In this document: piece by piece, positions 39,467 through 50,001 of the stretch
How positions within the stretch are numbered: position 1 is the stretch's first letter
Layout: every line of letters begins with the position of its first letter
DNA from: Adineta ricciae
Lineage: Eukaryota > Rotifera > Eurotatoria > Adinetida > Adinetidae
DNA: 64,000 nucleotides
NCBI GenBank assembly: GCA_905250025.1
Contig: CAJNOJ010000054.1
Coordinates: 310,001 to 374,000, forward strand
Reading direction: 5' to 3'
Translations under genes and position numbers: made by a program
The notes under the pieces: generated by a model
What the model was told of the DNA's origin: nothing
Seen by the model: only the letters and a program-made list of their open reading frames with translations
Database searches by the model: none

Positions 39467-41200
39467 ATGCCTGTAATCATTCGTGATATCAATTGGGAAG
39501 AAACAGATACCAATCTAGTTCTGCATATTCCGATGAAAGGTGCAAAAGCCAATAAACTTGATGTATTGTCATCGGATCAGTATCTTAAAGTTTGTGATGA
39601 AAAGAAAGTTTTCTTGATGTGACATTTCGGATGTTTTGTTAGATTTCGTTTTCGCCGTTTTTCTATGAAGTTTTTCTGTATGATCTGGTTCACGACGACA
39701 AAAGCCGAATTGTTGTACAAAATGGATTTGTGGAAGCCACATTAACTAAGCAAATTCCTCGAAAATGGAATCAACTGACACATGTTCAATCAGGTAATCT
39801 TGAATTCGACTGAAATTCCATTGATTATTATTAATTTAGATGATAAGGAAGCAATGAAAAGTCTTCGTGAACAAGCGTTGAACCAAATTGCACAGAAGCA
39901 AAAAGAACGTAATGAAGCCAATGCATCATTATTAAATGACAATAAACGGGAAGCTGTTCGACAACAAATGAAGGTTTGTTTGCATGCAAAAGAAGAGAAT
40001 TCGAACGTTGAATCAATACTTTTAGATCGAGGAAGAAGAACGAAATCGAATTGATTCGATAAAAAAGAACGAACGTGATAAAATTAGCGAAGAAATGAAA
40101 CAGTTCGAGGAAAATCAAAAAGTTCAACGCAAACTAGCAATACAAAACCATGTCAGATGAACATTTTCTCATCTATTTCACTATCACCTTGCTGTTTTTC
40201 TTCAGATCAAATCGGAAGAGCTTCAACCTCAGAAAAAAAGTGAAAAACCAGAGCAGAAGAAAACTATCTTCGAAGAAAATTCTGCACCGGGTAGATCATA
40301 GTTCCCACTTTCGATGAATCTCTAAACATGAAGATTCATATGGATTATTTTAGAATCGAAAGTAACTGCACCATTACGTGACACTGGTCGTATTGCTGTT
40401 AACTTTACATCTCGTATTTTTCCGACACCTATGCGAGAATCTCAAACGGAAAGCGAAGAAAAAGTATGTGCTTTTGGAACATGAACGTCAATTTTATCGA
40501 GTTGTTGAGATAGTGGTTAAGAGAACAAAAAGAAAGTCGGCAAGCAGCGACTGATCTTCAACTTGATTTGTCCGAAAACGATAAAGATATTGATTATCTA
40601 AAAAGTAAAGCAAAGTAAACGATCGGTTTCCTAAACATTCATTAGTTAATATAATGTTTCCTTAGTCAATTCTTTCAACAAGGCAATTTTCAATCTGCGA
40701 TTGGTGTCTACAATCACGCTGTACGAGTCTTCCCGAAAATGGCGACGTAAGATTCGATTTTTTTAACCAATCAATACGATTCTCAACGTTATTTGCCTTG
40801 AAGATTGTATTTAAATCGAAGTGCGTGCCATTTCCAAGTTCGAAACATGATAAAATGTGTGGAAGATTGTTCTCGAGTGAGCGTAGCTCTTCACTAATCG
40901 TCTGGATCTGTAAATGATCATCTGATAGGCATTGGAATTACTGAATCCACCTGTTCTCGATAATTTACCTCAACGAATCAAAGCGCATGTTCGTCGTGGT
41001 ACGGCCTTTTGCGAATTAGAACTCTATGCTGAAGGTACAAATGAAGATTCTCTCGTTTGATATCTAATTATTCTTTTTGTTCGTTTGTAGGACTACTGGA
41101 TTACGAAGCAGCGCTAAAGTTGTCCCCCGATGATGAAAATATTCAGAAGGATGCTCAGCGCATTCGAAACTTCCTAGAGAAAAATCAAGATTTTTCGTAG
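39467..41200 (+). CDS. DNAAF4: dynein axonemal assembly factor 4 (CS-TPR co-chaperone)
   Basis: DNAAF4 (DYX1C1) is a cytoplasmic HSP90/HSP70 co-factor needed to preassemble ciliary dynein arms. The N-terminal CS domain starts [19 protein letters not shown] and continues after an intron with [16 protein letters not shown] long charged helix contains the family block [21 protein letters not shown]. The hallmark [19 protein letters not shown] precedes three TPR-type repeats, with [15 protein letters not shown], and [23 protein letters not shown] matches the vertebrate protein closely. The chain ends FLEKNQDFS at 41198. Length is close to 400 residues. Meckelin, also ciliary, lies 27 kb away; the genes are not otherwise linked. 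Confidence 0.94.
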
Positions 41201-43026
41201 TATCATTTGTTTTCTATGAAAATGTGTAATTACGATGTTAGCATTCAGTTTTATTCAACTAATCAAGAAGTCACATAAAAAGTTACAAAATGTTGCTGAA
41301 AGTACACATAAATTCTACTTGCAGTAGTATCACCTTCTTCGTTGCAATGAACAATTTGAAGAAGTACTAAGTCAGGAATAGCCAGCCAAAGTAATGATAT
41401 ACCCATTGTCTCTTCATTGATTTATTCGATTATTTAAAATTCCGAAAGTTTCATTCATAAAATATCATCGTTTGGGTCGTCGGTTGTCTTTCGTGTCGCT
41501 GGTTTGATCACTTGATGTACTTCCTGTCACATAGACATCCCATGGTTGAGCATCATCATAATGATACACACATGTTGTTGAGTTTTGTCCGTGCATTTAT
41601 TGATTGAATTCACTCTGTCAAAAGTATCAATAACTGATAGTAATGGTGTAATAAATCATACAGCAATTTATATAGAGGTGAACATAGCATATATTATTCT
41701 CTTCTTTTTCTCCAACTAAGGTGGATTGATGACGACAGCACGGGAGAGAACGAAAAATATGGGAATACATTGAAAAGAAGAGGGCAAATGAGTCACACAT
41801 TTCGTTTTTTAACTTCAAATGTTTGTTACTAGGCGGATTTCATGACATCCAAATGAATGATTTTCAAGTTGATTTAGTCTATACTTACACTAAAATAAAA
41901 TCAATATGTACAAGAACATATGATTACGAAAGTCCTGCGTGGTAAACACGATCAATACGATGAAAAAAGGACAAAAAATAAGGAAAACGATTGAGGTTTT
42001 AAATAAGGTCAACATTAGATTAAAAATCTTTCTAAAAAAAAATCATTCGCACTGACTTCCTCAATCGAAATAAATGAATACCGTGCAATAGTATCGATCA
42101 GTATATTTAGGAAGTGATTAATCATGAAAGGACATATCTTACGCCTCGGTAGCACGCGAACTACGGCAACAATCATGAAAGACGAATCACTATATATGCA
42201 TATCATGATCTATGATTTTCTAATAGTAGGTGTTTCGGATTTTGGAAACCACACTCTTACCTTTGAGATACAATGCGTTCGTATTTCTTAATCTGATACG
42301 TGTCAACATTTGTTCGAATGATGAGAAGACAAGCTACTTCATTAGAAGTGTCTCACAACTTGAGTGGATTCAAATAACCGATGTCGTCAAAAAAACTGTA
42401 ATCTTAATCTGGTTGACGTCAGCAGGTTGTCGTATTTACCGTTAAACGTCGTCATTGAATATCACCGAAATGTACCAGATTGATTTATTCAATCCGAAAG
42501 AGTTTCGTGCGTATATTAATAGTAACCGGATCAGTATTATTCATCAATTTAACATTGTCAAGAGTACTCGTGTTGTTATCAGTCGTGTTTATTGTCTATG
42601 GCTTATTTTTAGCCCGTAGTAACAAAATCTAATCAATGGTAACACAATAACCGTTGAAGATCGATGTCGTCACAGTTGTTTTTTTTTGTTAAAATTATGA
42701 TTCCGAGATTTTCGACAGAGTAAAAATTTGTGCAGGCGTTTTCAATCAATATTGATCAGAATCGACAACAACATTAGTTTGACAAATATTTTGTGTTGTT
42801 GTATCATTGTCTTTTCATTCCTCAACGCATCTATGGGAAAAAATCTCACGCTCGAGGCACAGAGTAGAACAGAACACTTCGATGCTTTGTTTGTTATCAT
42901 CCTAATGTCACAATGTCTGATCAATCAAAATCAAGGATGAAAGAAGAAGATGATGATCAGATATGTTCTTTTGAAGCTCAAGTTATACTCTGCACAAGAT
43001 GATTTTGTTTCATATTTGAAATTTCA
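41201..43026. other. 1.8-kb intergenic region, no gene seen
   Basis: Short open frames on both strands (for example 42230-42445 and 42728-42940) show no recognisable domain, and no exon-like junctions extend them. The DNA is AT-rich with poly-A/T runs (for example near 42035 and 42681). It may hold 3' sequence of DNAAF4 and regulatory DNA of the next gene. Confidence 0.5.
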
Positions 43027-43879
43027 ATGACTACGCGACTTGTTTTGATGACTATACTTGTTTTGAGTTGGGCTCTATTCGATTTGCATAGATGGAAACA
43101 TTCCGTTTGCAAAAACTTTCAATTGAATGCCAATGATTCACCGGATATGTGGATCAGAGTGTCTAATTTTAATATCGACCAACTCTCACTCATAGCAGAT
43201 AATTTCAACGCACACCTAGATCTTTCCATTAAAGTTGCAAATCTCCTTTCAATCAAAGTTAATGCTGATGTATCTGTCAATAAAGTGAATCTATCCAGCA
43301 CAGGTAAGATCTAGATGTGGATTCCTTCAATAAGAATTGTTCTTTTGTAGGCACTAGCGCAGCTATCGAATTAGCAGTAAATTTTGATCGGATGATGAAA
43401 ATTGTCACTCGAACGTTGGACTCAGTTGATCTCAATTCTCTGTCAACTAGATCTTCCAATTTACTCAGTATATTCACTGAACATCAGCATATTATCTATC
43501 AAATTATTACTGAAGGTAAAGAACTGTTTGTGCAAACGCGGTTCCTCGGTATTCTCTATTATACATAGATGGTAAAATCATTAACCAAATCTTTGGATCT
43601 ATGGGTGAACTTCTCTTATCAACTACAGTCGGAGACTATCGACAGAACATGACATACATTGGTATTTCGAACAAATCATCAAATGGATATACGACGAATC
43701 AATATCATTATCGACCTCCGTCCAGTTCCTTAACATGCCACAATGTGTTAATCAATATAACATTCGATACAGTTGGTAATATATTCCATATACATGTTAT
43801 CAATCACTTGCTGCCCGCGTCAAATATTTTTATGAACGGTAGTCGACTAATCGATGTATCGTTCATGTTAACAAAATAA
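43027..43879 (+). CDS. small secreted or membrane-anchored protein, unrecognised
   Basis: Three exons (43027 to about 43306, about 43351-43512, about 43570-43879) join in phase 1 at GT-AG introns and give about 250 residues. The N-terminus MTTRLVLMTILVLSWALF is a signal peptide or anchor. The rest is hydrophilic, with alternating beta-type stretches (DLSIKVANLL, IKVNADVSVNKVNL) and several potential Asn-glycosylation sites (NISF-type NxS/T near the end: NMT, NKS, NIT, NGS). Few cysteines are present. No domain is recognised; the beta-rich region vaguely recalls LEA2-like or lipid-transfer folds, but I would not assign one. The NYN-type gene starts 45 bp downstream. Confidence 0.6.
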
Positions 43880-43924
43880 ATTGTTGTTGCTAAGGGAAAT
43901 TAGAAACGATTTATTTATTTATTT

Positions 43925-44693
43925 ATGAATTTGAGAAGTCATTCTAAAAAGCGATTGAATGATAATAGTAGAATTTTAAACCGTTCTCGATTTAAACCAA
44001 AGAGAAGGAAGTTGTTTTTGAATCTTTTCAAACAAAATCTCGTCTCAAATTGGATTGAAAATGATCAAGATAGTCAATCACTAGTATCAGTCAATTCCAA
44101 TGTTTTTCAACAAAGATCTCCAATTAAACACGAAAATCAAGATAAAGATAGTTTACAATTAGATAATCTGCACTATTTATCAACAATGAAACATCTACTT
44201 TTTCTTGATTTAGAAAATTTTTCCAACTTTTTTCAACATTTAACTCATCAACTACCAGATCAGACCTATGTCATTGCCTTCACCAGTTCAAATAATCAAT
44301 GGAAACCACCGAAAAAGTTCTGAATTTTCGGTGAAGTCAAATCGAACTTCTTCTTTTAGTAATCTTATCTACGAAAACTTAATTCACTCCGATTGTTTTC
44401 AACTGATGCATCCAGCCGGTAACCGACACGATGCTGCAGACTTTGCCCTTGTTCTCACTGTAATAAATTTGATCGAAAGGAAATCGAACATGATCTCCTT
44501 TGTTTTTCATTTTCACGCATAGTTCGGTAAACTTCATGGACTTCTGCCGAAATCGATCTCGTTCACGATAATCAGTGGCGACAAAGGTTTTCTGGAGATT
44601 ATTCATCAACTGAAAGATTCTCAACGAAAGATCAGTTGGTTTAATCCTCACTTAATCTCACTAGAGAAATTCAATACTATTTTTCACTTCTGA
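43925..44693 (+). CDS. stand-alone NYN/PIN-type domain protein, similar to the ZNF451 C-terminus
   Basis: Three exons (43925-44316, 44360-44459, 44523-44693) join in frame to 220 residues. Residues 1-85 are basic, then acidic and low-complexity. Residues 88-215 resemble the C-terminal domain of vertebrate ZNF451: LLFLDLENFSNFFQHL, an AFTSSNNQWKPPK segment, HPAGNRHDAADFAL, ISFTIISGDKGFLEI and ISWFNPH. The acidic positions of the NYN/PIN nuclease fold appear present: D95 (LDLEN), D155 and D158 (DAAD), and D184 (SGDKGF). The zinc fingers and SUMO-ligase region of ZNF451 are absent. The fold predicts possible metal-dependent RNA cleavage, but ZNF451's own domain is not known to me as an active nuclease. 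The gene follows 43027-43879 by only 45 bp. Confidence 0.7.
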
Positions 44694-44983
44694 CTTTGAT
44701 TGTACCATAGGAAAAAGCCTTTCGTTCGTTATTTTGAGTGCATGAAACTCAGATCCACAATGTAAATAACACTATAGTCGTAAACGTTTTGTCTGACCTT
44801 CAATTGAATAGTAAACATGAGAGAACATCTAATCACAAAGGTCAGTATTCATGTAAAATGTATTTGTCAGGGCTCCGTGTGCCATGGGACAATCCCATCT
44901 CATCCCATGGGGATGCTTTTCGAAAACATTTCGATTTATCTTATCTCATGAGATGAAATCCCTTGCAAATATCCATCTCATCT

Positions 44984-45158
44984 CAGTGGCGCAACCAGGG
45001 GAGGGGCAAATGGGCAATTGCCCATTCAAAATTTTTGAGGATCGTTTTTTCCCAGCAGAATCTTTTAAAAAAGACGCTTTGCCCAAGCCTTGCCCACTGA
45101 AATTTTGAGTCCTAAGCGACTTTTGCCCATTGCTCAAAAATTCCTGGTTGCGCCACTG
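44984..45158. mobile_element. 175-bp non-autonomous element with 16-bp terminal inverted repeats (hAT-like MITE)
   Basis: The ends are CAGTGGCGCAACCAGG at 44984-44999 and its perfect reverse complement at 45143-45158. The inside has further near-palindromic GGGCAA/TTGCCC blocks. The CAGTGGCG start is typical of hAT-family terminal repeats. No coding capacity is present. The 8 bp on each side do not match, so a clean target-site duplication is not visible. Confidence 0.7.
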
Positions 45159-46398
45159 GATTGCGATGAATCTGACGTTAATTCGTCTGAAGATGAAGGT
45201 AATACACCTATGGTAGAAGCGAACGGCAAATCCGAATTCAATGGAATGAGAGTGTTTGATACAGTCTCTCCATCGTTATCAAATTCATGCTTTCGCGTCG
45301 AAATTGACGGGGAAAGAAAAGTATATTCATAAGCAAACAGCCTGTTGGTTTTTTACGGACTACAAACCACAATTGTCAGCTGATCGGTCAAAACGAGTTA
45401 TGCAAAGCAGTGAATAGGTGAATGGAAGCTTGAATGTAGTGGTGTTAATTTAACAAATAGATTAGAATTATTGTATTGCTCTTTTTTCTGTTAAAAAAAT
45501 ATAACTAAACTAATCAGCTCTATTGTTCCAGGTTTTTTACACTCATATCTCACTGTGATTGTGTAAACATCTGACGATAAAGAATTCTTTTTTCTTCAAT
45601 ATTTCATTGAAAACAGTGTTGAGTATTTTGTGGTTTTTGAGGTTTAGAAGATCATCACAAAACATGATAAATATTTGGAAGAATCAATACTTTAAAATCC
45701 TGGGACTACCATGAAAATCCTAGGAATACGTTCAAAATCTTGGGAGTACAACAAAAATCCAGAAAATCCTAGGAGTACGAAATCCGCCGTTTCCCCCTTG
45801 GACGATATACAGTAGACTACTTGACAAGTTTGAACATTTGCCTGTGTCTTCCAACGATAAATCGATTCTTTTCTCTCTTGTCAACGAAATGATACCCTGC
45901 CGAATATTTTCATTGAGGAGTATCCATTCGTCAAATTCCTTTCAAAATTATCGGAAGTCTGGTAAGATTAATCTAGCATTTAAACGCCTAGTCGTTCGTC
46001 GGCCACTCACGTCTAGCCGCTGCCATGCTGTCTCTGTTATTCTTTTCGCCTTATATTAACTTTCAAACTGAATGATTGGGCTTTCTTTTATTGTCGCTTC
46101 GACTATCAAAAGAAACTAGATAGGAAAGTCTTATTGTATGATTTGCTTCGAAACGAACATGTTTCATAGTGCTGCATGTGTTCAGAATACTGTATGTATA
46201 GTGCACGCGTCTGTAGTTACTAAGATGGAATTTCACTGACGGATTATACCACTTTGCGAACCACTTCTACTAAATTCCCCTGAGAAGACATGATACTAAG
46301 CTCATATCACTTTTTCGGTTTTCTTGAATTAGAAACATCATTATGTACAATGCATTAGATCTTTTCGTGTAAGCTCTTGAGCTACTATCTTTGTACGA
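45159..46398. other. gene-poor repeat-rich interval
   Basis: A short open stretch at 45159-45332 (DCDESDVNSSEDEG) continues an open frame out of the inverted-repeat element; it could be a remnant of a disrupted gene or chance. Otherwise I see only short degenerate repeats and no gene. Confidence 0.4.
45692..45780. repeat. degenerate tandem repeat, about 20-bp unit
   Basis: Successive blocks share the pattern AAAATCCTAGGAGTAC with substitutions (AAAATCCTGGGACTAC, AAAATCCTAGGAATAC, AAAATCTTGGGAGTAC, AAAATCCTAGGAGTAC), separated by 4-12 nt. It is non-coding. Confidence 0.6.
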
Positions 46399-46682
46399 CT
46401 GACGTTCATGAATAGCGTTCAGCTCACCATCTTCTACGAAAGATTTCAGAACAGCTAAAGACCAATATCTCTTTTGTAAAGAGGAAGGAACCGCCCAGGC
46501 TTAGTGTATAAAACGAAATTCATCCTCAAATTCAAATTTCCTGATGTCAGAAACCCTTCGGTATACTCTGACAATGGATGTTATTAAGTCGTGACTAGTT
46601 AATGAAAAATTAATAATTAATTAAGCAAAACTAACCTCGGATACGTGATCCTCGAACTCGACTACCCTTCCGTCGACCCTTA
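46399..46682. repeat. dispersed repeat A, copy 1
   Basis: About 284 bp that recurs with scattered substitutions at 60882-61166 in the same orientation. It starts CTGACGTTCATGAATAGCGT and ends in a block GATCCTCGAACTCGACTACC. A partial further copy of its 3' end occurs at about 46707-46790. No ORF is conserved between the copies. It lies on the 3' side of the TPR gene, as copy 2 does. Confidence 0.8.
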
Positions 46683-47023
46683 CTCGACCACGAAAAATTT
46701 CTCATTGCTTAATTAGTTAATTAGCTAATGAAATAATTGGGATTTCGAGAAACTAACCTCAGATTCGAGATCCGCGACCTCGATTACCCTACTGGTAATC
46801 ATTTTCTAACAACTATCGATCAATTTCATTGATTTTAGAAATGTTGATTTCTGGTTGGATAGGACAGACGGAATGACCGCCAGACAAACTTTAAGCTTTT
46901 TAGCCGAGCATTAAAACGGAATATTTCTAATGTATTTCGATATTGTTTTTAAACAAGGTCATTTTTGACTCTGGTCGGTACGACTAGGGTTAAGCAGACG
47001 AACTTGGAACGCGGCTATAACTC

Positions 47024-47498
47024 GTTCTTTCAGAAAAGAGAACAATTACTAATATCTTTCTTTATCCGTCCTTTCTCGATTGGACGTTCATTTTCTCTCG
47101 TCGGTCACTTTCATTCAACGGGCAGAAAGAACGAATGAAAACATGTACTGACGTTCTCTCTTTTGTATCTATCTTGTTCGTGTTCAGTCTATTCTAGACA
47201 GTGGATAGTCATCCATATAAATATACATCGATTTCCTTCACGTTCATTCGTATCAACAGCAATCGAGACCTCGTTCAACAACGCAAACAAGCAATCCTGT
47301 CAAATTACACCTAAGTCCTCACTTTTGATACCGAGTAATGTGTCAAACACAATTATGTCCGTATGTATGTGTATTGCCTTTCTTGGATGGGTGCGTCCCC
47401 GTCATATTCCATCATTACTATCTCTATACAGAGTTCTACTCCGTACGCTTGGGTAAATCATTACTTTTTATTTCAAACAAAAAAGATACAGTAATCGT
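47024..47498. repeat. dispersed repeat B, copy 1 (3' flank of TPR gene)
   Basis: This segment is closely similar to 62690-63205, in the same orientation and continuing into the 3' end of the TPR coding region in both places. The shared block includes TCTTTCTTTATCCGTCCTTT and the TTTTTATTTCAAACAAAAAA stretch before the stop. Copy 2 has an extra segment near 63025-63060 and a CG run near 63147-63157. It is best read as the duplicated 3' UTR and flank of a gene family. Confidence 0.8.
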
Positions 47499-48824
47499 TT
47501 ATTTCTTCATTGCTCTTTTACAATTTTCGATACTTTCTCTTACAGTTTTTATATGAGGGTGATTCGCCGGTAATGCACGTTGACGAATGTCCAGAGCGCG
47601 TTCGAAATAAGTAAGTGCTTTCGAATAGTCCTTAGTGTTGTAGTACACCGTACCGATGTTGTTATACGAAGTAGCCAAATCAGGGTGATTCGAAGGAAGA
47701 GTTTTCTCGCATATTGCAAGATCTTTTTCATAGAATGAAAGTGCTTTCGAATATTCTTCCATGTTCACGTACACCCCACCGATGTTGCTGTACGAAGTAG
47801 CCAGCGAAGGGTGATTCGAAGGAAGACTTTTTTCTTTAATTTCAAGTGCTTTTTCATAGAATGAAAGTGCTTTCGAATACTCTCCCATGTTGTCATACAC
47901 CAAACCGATGTTGTTGTACGAAGTAGCCAGCGAAGGATGATTCGAAGGAAGACTTTTTTCTCTAATTTCAAGTGCTTTTTCATAGTATTCTATAGCCATT
48001 TTATAATCACCCTGATCATCTTTTAAGCAGCCAAGTTGATGATAATAGAGTGCTCTGTCATTCTTATCAGACGTTTGTTCCAATAACACAGTGTACAGTT
48101 CTTCGGCTTTATCCAACTGCCCGAGTCTAAGCAATAAATTGCCCAAACGTTTCCACCCTGTACTACCTCGAACTTCACTTTCAATACGGTCCGTTAACAC
48201 ACGCAGTTGTGGATCGTCATCAGCAGTCAACTGGAGTTGCACCTCATGGTAAAGTTTACTTTTGTCACCCACTTCTCGAATTGTACGGACTCGAAACACG
48301 CTGTGCATGGAAAACAGGATCTCCGCTTCGTCTTTGAAGTGACTAAAATCCCCAATCGATGCAAATGGAGTTGCAGGAATATTCGGATCAATTGTGATCA
48401 CGAACAGAACACCCACCTTGTCGGGATCACCGAGAGCACTGTAGGTGAACTCAAGAGATTTCTGTGGTTTGATACTGGTGGATAAGAAGTTGTTAAAAGA
48501 TAAAAGACCACCTACAGTTTTTGATAACTGGTCAAAATCTGTCTTACATAGTCCCTGTCCACGGTAGACTACGAAAGGTTTTTGTTCGTAATTACTGACC
48601 TGTTCTTGGTGTAGCTGTTGTATTTGTTTGTGTAAGTCATGGAGGAAAAACCCCATGTTAATAATGACTTCGCCATCCAAAGTGCGAAGTGCTTGATTGA
48701 GCATTTGGTAGGTAAAACACTCGCGTGTATACCACCAAATGGCCTTGTCGGGACAATAGTTACGTTCAAACTCATCGATAACACTTTGCTCTGCGAANTC
48801 GTTTATCAAAAGGTTGCAGTACAT
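47499..48824 (-). CDS. ADP-ribosyltransferase-TPR fusion, 5'-truncated
   Basis: The open frame carries an R-S-E type mono-ADP-ribosyltransferase domain followed by TPRs. The ART features are VVYRGQGL (Arg near 48563), the STS strand NNFLSTSIKP, and the EAE pair within FKDEAEILFSMHSVF (near 48325), the ExE arrangement of arginine-specific enzymes. After a first degenerate TPR come four 42-residue kinesin-light-chain-type repeats (EKALEIREKSLPSNHPSLAT style), then a short helix ending RAMKK. There is no intron. At 48798 the sequence has an ambiguous base, and upstream of it nothing resembles the N-terminal part expected for this family; a stop precedes within about 30 nt. The gene is therefore incomplete, by assembly join or true truncation. 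Such fusions are abundant in bdelloid rotifers; substrates are unknown. Confidence 0.85.
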   Translation of the reverse strand: MYCNLLINXFAEQSVIDEFERNYCPDKAIWWYTRECFTYQMLNQALRTLDGEVIINMGFFLHDLHKQIQQLHQEQVSNYEQKPFVVYRGQGLCKTDFDQLSKTVGGLLSFNNFLSTSIKPQKSLEFTYSALGDPDKVGVLFVITIDPNIPATPFASIGDFSHFKDEAEILFSMHSVFRVRTIREVGDKSKLYHEVQLQLTADDDPQLRVLTDRIESEVRGSTGWKRLGNLLLRLGQLDKAEELYTVLLEQTSDKNDRALYYHQLGCLKDDQGDYKMAIEYYEKALEIREKSLPSNHPSLATSYNNIGLVYDNMGEYSKALSFYEKALEIKEKSLPSNHPSLATSYSNIGGVYVNMEEYSKALSFYEKDLAICEKTLPSNHPDLATSYNNIGTVYYNTKDYSKALTYFERALDIRQRALPANHPHIKTVRESIENCKRAMKK

Positions 48825-50001
48825 TTAACAGATGAAACATTCAGTTAGAAGATTCATCGTGAATACTTGATGATGTGGTATCTTAACGATCAACGATCTT
48901 CGATGATGGTTTGTAAATCATTTTGCTTCCTTTTATATATATATATCAATAGAGAAAGTCAAAAAGTTAAAGAAATCGCTTTTTTCACTTTTTTTTATCG
49001 ATCGCCAAAGTAGTTTGTCATAGGTTTCTTTTTCTTTGATTCTTCGTCTTCATGTTATTCATTTCTTTTACTTTTGATAGTGATGTTCTTCAGACAAACT
49101 TACATAGTGTACAGAATGAATTACAGAAGACTATGAGGAAAGAAAAAATAACAGTGCAAATAACCGTTTGACACACTCATTCATTTCTCTATCGTATCTT
49201 CATGCATCGGAATTTGCAACAAAATAACGAAAGCGAAATCAACGTGTAGGCACAGGCGAAGTAATGATGTACACCTTCAATCAATTCAGCCCATCGGACG
49301 AAAAAGAAAGAAAAACAGAGAATCGTATACAGATGCAAGCAAGGATGTTGACACATCTTGTCTTCAAATGATCTCTCATAAATTAGCTTCTACGAGTTCG
49401 AAGCAAAGAAAGATTTCATCAGAACAGCGACAGTTATATGTTTGCGCATTTCTCTAACTTCGTTAGTTGATAGATACCGATTGTTATTCGAACGAAAACA
49501 TTTCGTTTTACATCTTAAACATGAAATGTATACATTTTTCGACATTATATTCGTGATGGGACGAGAAAGAATGGCAAAATGAATCATAGACAACATGTAC
49601 GTAGAAGAATAAAAAGAAAATATACGTTCTAACTCGACGTGCTCGACTACGTAGCATCACTGTTATATCTACTACTATCTACTTTTTTTTGTTTGTCTCC
49701 TTGTACTCGAGGCTGTTGTTCTCGAATCAATCGATTGACGTTTTAAGGTAACACTATTTTGCGAGATTCCTTTTTATTCTATTAACTATTCATAACATTA
49801 CAACGCGTCAAGTTTTGTTTTCTATGGCTGTGTGCCACTGCTGTTTTTCTTTCAGGTGCTTCTTAAATGAAAGCATGTTTTTCGTAAACAAGCGTTACAA
49901 ATTTCCTTTTTCTCAATTCGCTGTTTCTTTTTCGTCCTTGATTATTTCACCTTTTTACATACATTTGAATATGTGAATTCACTAAATCACATCTCGATAC
50001 C
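48825..50001. other. intergenic, no gene seen
   Basis: AT-rich with a TA microsatellite near 48935-48947 and poly-T runs. If the ART-TPR gene were intact its 5' exon(s) would lie at the start of this interval, but no matching sequence is present. The 3' part is upstream DNA of the next gene. Confidence 0.5.

Noticed and set aside
42230-42940. Short plus-strand frames as genes
   Set aside because: No conserved motif, no neighbouring exons with matching phase, and one starts at a non-ATG codon.
45090-45332. Open frame reading out of the inverted-repeat element as a gene
   Set aside because: It starts inside the repeat, is short, and shows no recognised domain; kept only as a possible remnant.
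46600-46800. tRNA-like TCGA-containing blocks at the end of repeat A
   Set aside because: No cloverleaf with acceptor stem or anticodon arm could be drawn; the similarity is due to an internal repeat.
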